From Salegentibacter_A chungangensis (GTDB lineage Bacteria > Bacteroidota > Bacteroidia > Flavobacteriales > Flavobacteriaceae): a stretch of 64,000 bases of DNA. How positions within the stretch are numbered: the stretch's first letter is position 1; every line of letters begins with the position of its first letter. The stretch lies in contig NZ_JBHTLI010000003.1 in assembly GCF_042678405.1 (NCBI RefSeq), positions 248,001-312,000 on the forward strand, read 5' to 3'. The position numbers and the translations under genes were made by a program. This document shows positions 9,057-17,199 of the stretch, piece by piece. Under the pieces are notes generated by a model. It had not been told where the DNA came from and did not search any database. It was given only the letters and a program-made list of their open reading frames with translations.

Positions 9057-9937
9057 TTCTGAACTTCATAGACCGTCTTAACCGATTTATTCCGGTTACG
9101 GTCATAAAACTCCACAACAAGGTTGCCGCTTTTATCAAAATAAGCCATTCCCTGTTTGGTCATAGAATTATAGATGAAGGCCTTGCCCATATCAGACTTC
9201 ACAAGAACTGCAAAGGGCTCGGCCATTCCTTTCTGATAAAAGGAATACCCGTCGCCATTATCTTTCAGGAAAAAGACAGCATTCTCCCTCACAAAATATT
9301 TTTCGCTGGCAGGACTTTCCGCTTCGGTTAATTCGGGCTGTTGCCCGGACACTGACTCAGCAACCTCTTCTGCAACTTCAGTTGCCTCTTCAATTTCTTC
9401 TGCAGCCTCTTTGGCTTCGGCTTCTACCTCGGCCTCCACTTCAGCTTCCATCCCCTGCATTTCAGCTTCCCCCTCTTCCGTCTCTTCATTAACTTCAGTT
9501 ACCGGGTCGGCATCATAATTATAATTCAAAGAATCTATTGAAGTAAAGGCATCTCTCAGGGCTTCGTGCCAGGCTTTTTTAAATTCCTTTTCACGGCTTC
9601 GGCCTTCCTTAGATTCAAACACTACATTCCCCCTGCAATCTTCAAGCAAGACCTTCATTTTAGTAACAAATATCCCGGAGTTATCCTTAACATCTGCTCT
9701 TAGCGCAAGACAATTATCATTATCCAGATCCTCTGGTTTATCTTCACTTTTCATATATGCATTAAAGCCGAATTTTTCAAATAAGAACTCTGTAAGCGAA
9801 TTGATCTGGTACTGATCTTCTCTGTCGGCAAAATCATAAATTTCAGGCACCACGACATATTTAAATTTATTAAGATCCTGGGCTTCTGCCGCAAGGCCTG
9901 AGATCAATAAAACGAGGCTTAAAATTAGTTTCTTCAT
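9053..9937 (-). CDS. Exported protein with a Glu/Ala-rich linker, unknown function
   Basis: No named family is recognised. The 294-residue protein has a signal peptide (MKKLILSLVLLISGLAAEAQ). A compact N-terminal domain (about 24-140, FKYVVVPEIYDFADREDQY) follows, then a low-complexity Glu/Ala/Val stretch (about 148-198, EAEVEAEVEAEAKEAAEE) that could be a stiff charged helix. A small beta-rich C-terminal domain (about 205-294) ends the protein. The linker could span part of the periplasm, which is inference. It is the last gene of a three-gene unit, 6 bases after the DUF5723 gene. Confidence 0.8.
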   Translation of the reverse strand: MKKLILSLVLLISGLAAEAQDLNKFKYVVVPEIYDFADREDQYQINSLTEFLFEKFGFNAYMKSEDKPEDLDNDNCLALRADVKDNSGIFVTKMKVLLEDCRGNVVFESKEGRSREKEFKKAWHEALRDAFTSIDSLNYNYDADPVTEVNEETEEGEAEMQGMEAEVEAEVEAEAKEAAEEIEEATEVAEEVAESVSGQQPELTEAESPASEKYFVRENAVFFLKDNGDGYSFYQKGMAEPFAVLVKSDMGKAFIYNSMTKQGMAYFDKSGNLVVEFYDRNRNKSVKTVYEVQN

Positions 9938-9943
9938 AAGAGT

Positions 9944-11344
9944 TTAAAAAATTAACTGCATTCCCAACTGCATTGAAAAGCTGTTCGCCTTTGCCAGGTT
10001 AGGTAGAGCCAGCAGGTTGTTAGCTGCAAGATACACATTAAATTTATTAAAGGTTGATGTGTACATTAGCCCGATATTCTTGAACGAATAATCATCTAAG
10101 GTATAGGCCAGTCTTACCCGCTGCTTTTCCGAGATCTTACGATCGTAATAGGCCGTCATTGCATAGACCATCCCCTGAGGCCGGTTTACCGAAGACAACT
10201 GCATTCCTGCAAGATTACTATACCTGAGCTTGCTTACCAGCCTGTAATTACACGGAAAAAGTTTTCTCCCAAATCCATATTCGGCCGAAGCAACTAATTT
10301 GAAAGGTCGCCAGGTACGGTAAGGTTTATTAAAGGTATCATCCCTAAGATTGGCATTCACCTCATCTTCAAAAATGTCCCAATACGGGATGGCCTCATCA
10401 TTCTCATCAAGCTCAGGGAAAAGCGGCTCCAGGCCATCTGTTTGATAATCTCCATAGTAATGGTAGCTCTCCACATCCTGCTGCTGAAACATCACCCCAA
10501 GATCCCTGACAGCACCGGTGACCTTAAACTGCTCATTAACCTCATAAGTAAAGCCAAGGTCCACTCCAATTCCAAGATTCCCACCGAAGAAAGACCTGCC
10601 TAAAAGATCGGCGGTAGCTTCCTGTACACTCATCCCTTCTTCATTCTTAAGAGAAGCAAATCCCGAAGTTTGAATAAGCACATCGATATTTCGGGCAAAA
10701 TGCCTGTAGACATTTGGGCCTTCAGGTGTTTCCACAGTAACAAATTCCCCCGTATTTCCCGTGCTCTCCACATTAAAGATCCCGGAATAGAATTTCACCC
10801 TCCCCCCCACGGTAAGGTCATTATCCCACCTAAAATTAAGGCCAATATGATACACGGTCATCACCTCGGCGGTGAAGGCTACCTGAGAAAAATCGAAACT
10901 CTGGTTAATATAATTACTGTTTCCTTCGTTCATTAAAAGCGCCAAATCTTTAGGAAAGTAAGAAAAGGCGTCAAGTTCCTGGTAAATTCCGGCTGAAAGA
11001 TAGCTTCGGTTATCAAGGCGCCAGCCCAATGAAGCAATTTCCCACTGTTCATTAACAGAAAAATGGTCTTTAAAGGTCATATTCCTTATCGCCTCCCGAA
11101 CCCTCAGATTCACATTATCGTTCTCGTCATTAAAAATATCGAAAAGAGTGACTCCGCTGGAACCGGCACTAAGGCTTATCTGAGAAAAAAATGGGATCCC
11201 GATATGACTATTAAATTTGATCTGTGCCCCGGGGTTACCCCTTAAGGTTTGCGGAAGGTTGTCTACATTATACAGCAGGGGTTTATGCTGAGCCGAGGCA
11301 CCTGTAAGAAAACAAGTAAAAATAACCGCAATCCAGTACCTCAT
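9944..11344 (-). CDS. DUF5723 family outer membrane beta-barrel protein
   Basis: The 466-residue protein has a signal peptide (ending GASAQ) and the alternating hydrophobic and aromatic strands of an outer membrane barrel. It ends FSMQLGMQLIF, with the terminal Phe usual for such barrels. The opening PLLYNVDNLPQTLRGNPGA fits DUF5723, a Bacteroidota-specific family with no assigned function. It starts 2 bases after the lipoprotein gene and is followed after 6 bases by the Glu/Ala-rich exported protein, so the three probably act together at the outer membrane. It resembles the PorP/PorV fold class only in general architecture. Confidence 0.82.
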   Translation of the reverse strand: MRYWIAVIFTCFLTGASAQHKPLLYNVDNLPQTLRGNPGAQIKFNSHIGIPFFSQISLSAGSSGVTLFDIFNDENDNVNLRVREAIRNMTFKDHFSVNEQWEIASLGWRLDNRSYLSAGIYQELDAFSYFPKDLALLMNEGNSNYINQSFDFSQVAFTAEVMTVYHIGLNFRWDNDLTVGGRVKFYSGIFNVESTGNTGEFVTVETPEGPNVYRHFARNIDVLIQTSGFASLKNEEGMSVQEATADLLGRSFFGGNLGIGVDLGFTYEVNEQFKVTGAVRDLGVMFQQQDVESYHYYGDYQTDGLEPLFPELDENDEAIPYWDIFEDEVNANLRDDTFNKPYRTWRPFKLVASAEYGFGRKLFPCNYRLVSKLRYSNLAGMQLSSVNRPQGMVYAMTAYYDRKISEKQRVRLAYTLDDYSFKNIGLMYTSTFNKFNVYLAANNLLALPNLAKANSFSMQLGMQLIF

Positions 11345-11346
11345 AT

Positions 11347-11898
11347 CTAAAATTCAAACTTGAATAATCCGGTCGAATCAAAATCAAGCTGACCTTCAAG
11401 ATTACCGGGAGCAGATTGCATTTGCAACTCCACGACCATTTTAATTGAATTTCGAAGTAAATGAATCCTGTCTTCTTCTACCACCTCCAGTGCCTCTGCC
11501 GAAGAAGGACTGGCCTCTGTTCCGGCAGGGATATCATAATTCACGCTGAATTGTTCAGCGCCGCTTTCGGAAAGGAAGCTGATTCGGGTTGTAAAGGCCT
11601 GGGAAAAAGTATTGGTATTACTGAAATATAATTCAGCTGAAAAAAGATCATTCTGAATATAATCGTCATCAAGAAATTCCAGGCGAACGGTATCTCTTAT
11701 AGCCTGTTTTATCTCTCCGTTTTCAGAATCTATAAGATCCTTTTTTTCAACAGTATAAATAAGGAGGTCGGTCTGAATATCGGGGGTAAGCTGAATTTCC
11801 TTACCCTGGCCCAGGTCTACATCTTTAACGCAGGAAACCATTAATAAGGTTAATGCGCAAAAACCAAGAAACCTGCATGTAAGCCCGAATCCTTTCAT
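11347..11898 (-). CDS. Predicted lipoprotein, first gene of the DUF5723 cluster
   Basis: The 183-residue protein begins with a lipoprotein signal peptide whose lipobox is MVSC (Cys23). The mature part is mostly beta-strand and acidic (LIYTVEKKDLIDSENG, RLEFLDDDYIQNDLF). I recognise no family. It is the promoter-proximal gene of the trio; TAATTTCG, a weak variant of the -7 motif, lies about 20 bases upstream. Linkage to a barrel suggests it is an accessory lipoprotein of that barrel, which is inference. Confidence 0.75.
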   Translation of the reverse strand: MKGFGLTCRFLGFCALTLLMVSCVKDVDLGQGKEIQLTPDIQTDLLIYTVEKKDLIDSENGEIKQAIRDTVRLEFLDDDYIQNDLFSAELYFSNTNTFSQAFTTRISFLSESGAEQFSVNYDIPAGTEASPSSAEALEVVEEDRIHLLRNSIKMVVELQMQSAPGNLEGQLDFDSTGLFKFEF

Positions 11899-11946
11899 TA
11901 ATTATTTCTCTTAGACTAGCCTAACGAAATTAACAAAAGTTTATTA

Positions 11947-12636
11947 CTAGAGGTAGCTTGTAATTTCATTTAACGTTTTTATACGAATTTCATCGATAGG
12001 CTCCGGTTTATTGTGATAGTCGAAAAATATGGAATGTAAGCCGAAATCTTTGGCTCCCTGAATATCGGCCTCATAATTATCTCCAATCATAACGCTGTTT
12101 GAAGCATTTGCTTTTGACTTTCCAAGCGCCTTTTCAAAAATAAGGGCGTGTGGTTTTTTAACGCCGGCTTCTTCGGAAGTGGTTATGGTCTCAAAATATT
12201 CCAGTATCCCTGAATTACTCATTTTGGTATGCTGAACTTCCTGAAACCCGTTGGTAATAATGTGGAGTTTATACTTCGGCTTTAAATAATCCAGCACTTC
12301 TTTGGTCCCATCCAGCAAATGGTTGTTCACCGGAAGGTATTTTATATAGTCCTTGGCCAACAGATCGATCACCTCATCTGTGGTATCCATTTCAAGCAGA
12401 TTGAAACTCTCCTTAAGCCTTCCATACCTAAGAGCTTCCTTGCTCACCTTATTATCACGGTACAATTCCCAGTATCTAAAATTTACCGGCATATAAACCT
12501 CAAGAAAATCATTAAGCTCTACCTCCATTTTATGCAGCTCGAAAATCTTCTGAAACGCCAGCGAAGAATTCCTGTCAAAATCCCAAAGGGTATGGTCCAG
12601 GTCAAAATAAACGTGCTCTATATTATTCAATTTCAT
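11947..12636 (-). CDS. YjjG-family HAD hydrolase (noncanonical pyrimidine nucleotidase)
   Basis: A HAD-superfamily phosphatase likely to remove phosphate from (non)canonical pyrimidine nucleotides. The 229 residues show motif I FDLDHTLWDF (Asp12 and Asp14), motif II around HIITNGF, the lysine motif in EAGVKKPHALIF and motif IV MIGDNYEADIQGA. The WDF tail on motif I and the overall length fit YjjG. The start codon overlaps the end of the upstream deacetylase-like gene by 14 bases, so they are probably translated together although their functions have no obvious link. Confidence 0.88.
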   Translation of the reverse strand: MKLNNIEHVYFDLDHTLWDFDRNSSLAFQKIFELHKMEVELNDFLEVYMPVNFRYWELYRDNKVSKEALRYGRLKESFNLLEMDTTDEVIDLLAKDYIKYLPVNNHLLDGTKEVLDYLKPKYKLHIITNGFQEVQHTKMSNSGILEYFETITTSEEAGVKKPHALIFEKALGKSKANASNSVMIGDNYEADIQGAKDFGLHSIFFDYHNKPEPIDEIRIKTLNEITSYL

Positions 12637-13912
12637 AGATCTGTTTTAAAAACGAATAATTCAGTTCCTTATCAAAATACTCTGAGAAATCCTGGTTCTT
12701 GAAGACCGCATTAAAGTGACCTCCAAGTCCTTTCACTTCCTGCATCATATTCCCTAACAGCCGCTGAACATCTTCCAGGCTAAGAATATCTGCAGCCGCT
12801 GAATTAAACGCATAAGGATGTACCATCAGCGGAGTGGTTACCTCCATATTTATATCATAGAATAAAAAAGGAGTACAGGTACCCGCCCTGAATCCCGGGG
12901 TATGAGGATACCCCATCGAGTAGTCGTGATTGATCTCAAGTTCATTAAGGTTATTATAACAATCCGGAAGATTCAGATCGTATTTAGTATTCATCACATA
13001 CTCCAGAGGACTGTGAATGATATCTTCCATTCTAAGCTTCTCTCTGCGAAGAATTCTGAAATCATCTAAAGCATAATACCCCAGAAGAAGACCTACTTTG
13101 GCATAATCTGCAACATATTTTATCACCGACCTGTAAGGCATCCGGTTATGGTTGATGTTCCTGTCGTGAACCGTAAAGTCACTTAACTGAAACATAAACA
13201 ACATCTTTAAATTGTAAGATTTTATGATTTCAATGAGGTCCTCAAATACATTAAAGGGATCTTTCTTCAAACGAAAGAGTACCCTTATTCTGTCAAACAC
13301 TTTCCCAAAATGCAAATGGAACATATCAATATGCATTCCCAGGAAACTTCTTATAAATCCTTTATTCCTATATCCAAAAACGTGCTCCACTGCAATAACA
13401 GCGCGGGAAGAAAAAGATCTCTTCCCCACTTCAATTTCAGGGAAGCGTTCCTCGAGCACTTCCTTAAATTTGTATGCCCAGACATCGACCACCGGAGACT
13501 GTAAGAAACCTTCCTGGTACGCGAGACTTTCAGCAGCAGGGAATCTCCCTGCCTCATCTTTCACGTGAGGCAGATATTCTTCGTAGCGACTTAGCAAATA
13601 AAATGAAGCAGCAAATATATCGAAAGGTAAAGCACTTGTTTCCGGAAGCGGAAAAAAGCAAAAACTATTACCCCAGGGCTGCACTTTGATCTCTACTTCT
13701 GAAAAACCCTGTTCCATAAGCAGATCTACCTTCTGCACGAAAAGCTCATTCCCCAAGGGCTGCTTGCCATAAGACATCTTCATCCCGTCGTGCGCAATAA
13801 ACTCTTCGATCTTAGTACTGAATTTCACCGAAATCCCCAGGATATTACTGCAGATATGTTTAAAGGTATAGACAATACGCGGAGTAACTTTTTGGGTATA
13901 GATCAGTAACAT
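12623..13912 (-). CDS. Polysaccharide-deacetylase-like protein (DUF7033 N-terminus) with an altered active site
   Basis: A 429-residue cytoplasmic-looking protein (no signal peptide). The N-terminal half (about 1-165) has the layout of the DUF7033 domain found before NodB-type deacetylases in Bacteroidota (YLLSRYEEYLPH is typical). The C-terminal half resembles the deacetylase barrel (MLFMFQLSDFTVHDRNINH, GYPHTPGFRAGTCTPFLFYD). Where active members carry an Asp pair in the first strand, this one reads AVIAVEHVFGYRNKG (171-185), so the usual catalytic and metal-binding Asp residues look replaced. It may be inactive or use other chemistry. It lies between radC and the YjjG-type phosphatase. Confidence 0.7.
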   Translation of the reverse strand: MLLIYTQKVTPRIVYTFKHICSNILGISVKFSTKIEEFIAHDGMKMSYGKQPLGNELFVQKVDLLMEQGFSEVEIKVQPWGNSFCFFPLPETSALPFDIFAASFYLLSRYEEYLPHVKDEAGRFPAAESLAYQEGFLQSPVVDVWAYKFKEVLEERFPEIEVGKRSFSSRAVIAVEHVFGYRNKGFIRSFLGMHIDMFHLHFGKVFDRIRVLFRLKKDPFNVFEDLIEIIKSYNLKMLFMFQLSDFTVHDRNINHNRMPYRSVIKYVADYAKVGLLLGYYALDDFRILRREKLRMEDIIHSPLEYVMNTKYDLNLPDCYNNLNELEINHDYSMGYPHTPGFRAGTCTPFLFYDINMEVTTPLMVHPYAFNSAAADILSLEDVQRLLGNMMQEVKGLGGHFNAVFKNQDFSEYFDKELNYSFLKQIYEIE

Positions 13913-13922
13913 TCATCGTTTT

Positions 13923-14624
13923 TTAAAGAATACCTTCGTCGGCAAAGCTAAAATATGATTTTTCAGTTACAATAATGTGGTCCAGAACTTTAATGTCCAG
14001 ACTTTCGGAAGCAGTCTTCAGCTTTTTGGTAAGTTGTTTATCGGCTTCGCTGGCGTTGAGATTTCCGGATGGATGGTTATGAGCCAGAATAATGGAAGTG
14101 GCTCCCAGCTCCAGGGCTTTCTTAAGCGTAAGCCTCACATCTACCAGTGTACCGGTTATCCCACCCTTGCTTAGTTGAAACTGATCTATCACCTTATTAG
14201 AGTTATTAAGATATAGGATCCAGAACTCTTCATGAGGCAATTCCCCTATCACGGGCTGCATCAGTTCAAAAACACTGGCACTGGAACTTATCTTCTTTTG
14301 TTCTAACGCTTCTTCAATTCTCCGCCTTCTTCCCAGTTCAAGCGCCGCAATAATACTAACGGCCTTAGCACTCCCAATCCCCTTAAAGTTACAAAGTTGA
14401 TTTACGGAGAGCTTTCCAAGTTCGCTAAGATTGTTCCTGGTGTAAGAAAGAATTCGCTTACTTAGCTCCACCGCGCTTTCATTTCGACTTCCGGAACCAA
14501 TGAGAATAGCAATGAGTTCAGAATCACTAAGGCTTAGTTTCCCTTTCTGAAGCAATTTCTCCCGTGGACGGTCGTCCTCCGCCCACTGGCGTATACTAAA
14601 CCGCTGATTTTCTTCTTTCTCCAT
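13923..14624 (-). CDS. radC: RadC family JAB/MPN-domain protein
   Basis: A 233-residue member of the RadC family, historically called a DNA repair protein but without a settled function. It has the N-terminal RPREKLLQKG segment, a helix-hairpin-helix (about 75-95, FKGIGSAKAVSI) and a JAB metalloprotease-like domain. The metal motif HNHPSG (182-187) and downstream Asp (ASEAD) are intact, so metal binding is expected. A 28-base palindrome sits 9-36 bases before the start codon. The gene ends 10 bases before the deacetylase-like gene, suggesting one operon. Confidence 0.93.
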   Translation of the reverse strand: MEKEENQRFSIRQWAEDDRPREKLLQKGKLSLSDSELIAILIGSGSRNESAVELSKRILSYTRNNLSELGKLSVNQLCNFKGIGSAKAVSIIAALELGRRRRIEEALEQKKISSSASVFELMQPVIGELPHEEFWILYLNNSNKVIDQFQLSKGGITGTLVDVRLTLKKALELGATSIILAHNHPSGNLNASEADKQLTKKLKTASESLDIKVLDHIIVTEKSYFSFADEGIL

Positions 14625-14632
14625 CGTTCAAT

Positions 14633-14660
14633 AAATATAAAGAATGTATTCTTTATATTT
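14633..14660. repeat. Perfect 13-bp palindrome between mpl and radC
   Basis: AAATATAAAGAAT (14633-14645), a 2-base spacer and ATTCTTTATATTT (14648-14660) form a perfect inverted repeat just upstream of radC and 43 bases after the mpl stop. No T-run follows on either strand and the spacer is too short for a stable loop, so a dimeric regulator site is more likely than a terminator. Confidence 0.5.
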
Positions 14661-14703
14661 TAAAACAAACTGGTTTTCAGAAAGATATTTATTTCGTGAA
14701 GGA

Positions 14704-16056
14704 TTATATCCAGGTTTTCACCTCGTCAAGATCCAGCCCTCCGTAATTCCCGCTGCTCATTAGCAGTAAGGCTGAATTTGAAAGATCTGTCGCCTCCAGG
14801 CTTTGTTTGAGCTCCGCGGGGTCTGTAAAGACCCGAAGCCCTTCCTTTTGAAATGCATCAGAGATCACCTCTGCAGATACTTTTTCCAGTTTTTTCTGAC
14901 TTACTGCCTCTGGTGAATAAAACACCAAAGCTTCATCTGCAAAATCCAGAGCATTCTCATACTGCTTCAAAAACTGAGCATTCAAACTACTGTAGGTGTG
15001 AAGCTCAAGACAGGCGATCACTTTTCTATCTGGAAATTGTTCCTTCACCGCAGCTGTAGTTGCTTTTACCTTAGATGGACTGTGGGCAAAATCCTTAAAG
15101 ATCACAGCCGAACTGGTTTCTGCAATTTTTTCAAGTCTCTTGGCAGCACCTTTAAAGGTCGCAATAGCTTCATAAAAATCATCTTCATCGATTCCCATGT
15201 GCTGGCAAATCCACTTTGCTCCGGCAAGATTATTCAAATTGTGCTTTCCAAAGATCTCAAGCGGCAACTCCCCTTCAGGAGTATCCAGAATGCACATTTC
15301 ATCCTGAACGTGATATTCCGGAGTATGGTAAGCATGTTTCCTGATGGGATTCGAGGTTTCTTCAGCAATCCTTTTCACTTCGGGATCTTCCTCATTATAA
15401 ACCAATATCCCGCCGTTTACTATGGAGCTTACAAATTTTTCAAATTGCTGAACATAGTTATCATAACTCGGAAAAACATTAATATGATCCCAAGCAATTC
15501 CGCTCAGGAACGCAATATTCGGTTCATAAAGGTGAAATTTAGGTCTTCTGTCTATGGCGGAAGACAAATACTCGTCCCCTTCGATCACGATAAAGTCATT
15601 TTCTTCTGTAAGATGCACCATATTATCAAATCCTTCCAGAGGAGCACCAACCATAAAGTCTACTTCTTTTTCGTGATACTGCATTACGTGAAGGATCATT
15701 GATGTTATTGTAGTCTTTCCGTGGGATCCGGCAATAACTACTCTTGTCTTTTGCTTAGCCTGCTCAAATAAAAATTCAGGATATGAATACACCTTAATGC
15801 CAAGTTCTTTTGCTCGTAGAAGTTCAGGATTATCTTCTCGTGCGTGCATCCCAAGGATCACAGCATCAAGGCCTGTCGTGATCTTCTCGGGAAACCATCC
15901 CATTTTTTCAGGGAGAAGCCCCTTATTTTCGAGAGCAGCTTTGGAAGTCCCGTAAATGGCATCATCGCTTCCTGTTATTTGATATGATTTATCATGAAGG
16001 GCAATAGCCAGAGCGTGCATAGCACTCCCCCCAATTGCAATAAAGTGAAGATTCAT
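14704..16056 (-). CDS. mpl: UDP-N-acetylmuramate:L-alanyl-gamma-D-glutamyl-meso-diaminopimelate ligase
   Basis: A Mur-type ligase of peptidoglycan recycling that joins the recovered tripeptide to UDP-MurNAc. The 450 residues have the N-terminal nucleotide-sugar domain (FIAIGGSAMHALAIAL), the ATP loop GSHGKTT (110-116) and the central motif EGDEYLSSAIDRRPKF. The C-terminal substrate domain includes DFAHSPSKVKATT. The GSAMHALA start and DEYLSSA motif separate Mpl from MurC. The anmK gene (61227-62291) suggests an active recycling pathway. It appears to have its own promoter (16071-16099). Confidence 0.93.
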   Translation of the reverse strand: MNLHFIAIGGSAMHALAIALHDKSYQITGSDDAIYGTSKAALENKGLLPEKMGWFPEKITTGLDAVILGMHAREDNPELLRAKELGIKVYSYPEFLFEQAKQKTRVVIAGSHGKTTITSMILHVMQYHEKEVDFMVGAPLEGFDNMVHLTEENDFIVIEGDEYLSSAIDRRPKFHLYEPNIAFLSGIAWDHINVFPSYDNYVQQFEKFVSSIVNGGILVYNEEDPEVKRIAEETSNPIRKHAYHTPEYHVQDEMCILDTPEGELPLEIFGKHNLNNLAGAKWICQHMGIDEDDFYEAIATFKGAAKRLEKIAETSSAVIFKDFAHSPSKVKATTAAVKEQFPDRKVIACLELHTYSSLNAQFLKQYENALDFADEALVFYSPEAVSQKKLEKVSAEVISDAFQKEGLRVFTDPAELKQSLEATDLSNSALLLMSSGNYGGLDLDEVKTWI

Positions 16057-16070
16057 AAACTAATTTTTGG

Positions 16071-16099
16071 CAAATATACTTATTTGAAATCGAAGACAA
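16071..16099 (-). promoter_or_regulatory. Bacteroidota-type promoter of mpl
   Basis: On the minus strand TTG and TATATTTG are separated by 18 bases, one short of the usual 19. The predicted start leaves about 10 bases before the mpl ATG. Confidence 0.45.
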
Positions 16100-16116
16100 G
16101 TCCTGCAAAAGACAAG

Positions 16117-16995
16117 TTAAAGTTTTAAGATTCGCTCTTTTTCCCGCTTTGCTTCTTCAAAATCCGGGTTATTCTGAAGCACTTGCTCAATAAGTGCCAA
16201 AGCCTCACCTTTCCGGTCTTGATCTGCCTTTATTCGCGCTATTCGGTATCTGGCCCAATCGGGAGATTTTAGGTCTTTATATCCATAGTTCTGGATATAT
16301 TTCTCCAAAAAAGCGATTGACATTTCCGGATACAGATTATACTTACTCCCCAAAGTTCCAAGTTCATAATAAAGGTAATTTCTGCGAATAAGGCTTTTAT
16401 CTTCTGATGCCAACAGAATAGCATTTTTCACCATATTCCGCGCAGCTTCCGCCTCGCCGTCTGTTTTATAGATATATGCCTTAGCAAGGTAATAATCTAT
16501 GGGATTAATGTCTTTGAGCTGCCGCGCAAAATCTTCAGCCACTTCCCGGCTCCCCCCAACAATTCCTGGAATTTGCATATAGAATTCCACAAGAGCCCTG
16601 CGAACCTCGGGGTTGGTTTTATCCAATTCTGCGGCTTTATTTAAATGAAATTTGATATCACCAAGCATTAATGCGGCTTGTATCTTAGGCACCTGCATAG
16701 CCTTCATCCCCATTGCGCCTCCAAGTTTGAAGTTATACCTGGCCGATTCCGGATATTCTTCCACGAGATTATCGTAATAACCAATAGCCAGATCCCATTT
16801 CTTCTCAAAACTGGCTATATCACCAAGCCTCTCAAGAGCCTCAGGTTTGTCGTTTATCTCCTCAAAAAGCAACCGAGCCCGAGTTATTTCCCCATGTTCA
16901 AGCAGTTCTTCTGCTCGTTCAAAACCACCTTGAGCGGCACAATGCAGGCAAAAAATCGAGGAAATGATCCAAAAAACCGTGGAAATCTTACACAT
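16117..16995 (-). CDS. Exported tetratricopeptide-repeat protein
   Basis: A 292-residue protein with a hydrophobic N-terminus (signal peptide ending HCAAQG) followed by helical TPR-like repeats. Recognisable units are LFEEINDKPEALERLGDIASFEKKWDLAIGYYDNLVEEYPESA (in part), AKAYIYKTDGEAEAARNMV and the C-terminal ALIEQVLQNNPDFEEAKR. TPR proteins act as scaffolds, so this one probably supports an envelope complex, but no partner can be named. It ends 60 bases before the mpl start and lies about 200 bases from the divergent giant gene. An alternative reading as a lipoprotein fails because no lipobox Cys follows the core correctly. Confidence 0.82.
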   Translation of the reverse strand: MCKISTVFWIISSIFCLHCAAQGGFERAEELLEHGEITRARLLFEEINDKPEALERLGDIASFEKKWDLAIGYYDNLVEEYPESARYNFKLGGAMGMKAMQVPKIQAALMLGDIKFHLNKAAELDKTNPEVRRALVEFYMQIPGIVGGSREVAEDFARQLKDINPIDYYLAKAYIYKTDGEAEAARNMVKNAILLASEDKSLIRRNYLYYELGTLGSKYNLYPEMSIAFLEKYIQNYGYKDLKSPDWARYRIARIKADQDRKGEALALIEQVLQNNPDFEEAKREKERILKL

Positions 16996-17199
16996 ATATT
17001 AAAATTTTATTAAATTTAAGCAGCCGAAAATTAAATACTTACACCCATTTTGCCTTTAAAATTTTAAATGCATGCCAAAAATGCTAATAAATGTTAAAGT
17101 AGTAGACTTTAACACCCTTAGTATTAAAAATTATTTTAATATTTGTGCCACTAAATCAGTTTAAACCTAATACTAATAATTGAATTTAACACCTAGCCT

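Noticed and set aside
14998..15702. Open frame of 234 codons antisense to mpl
   Set aside because: It is a shadow of the mpl reading frame; the product is low in recognisable motifs and has no promoter.
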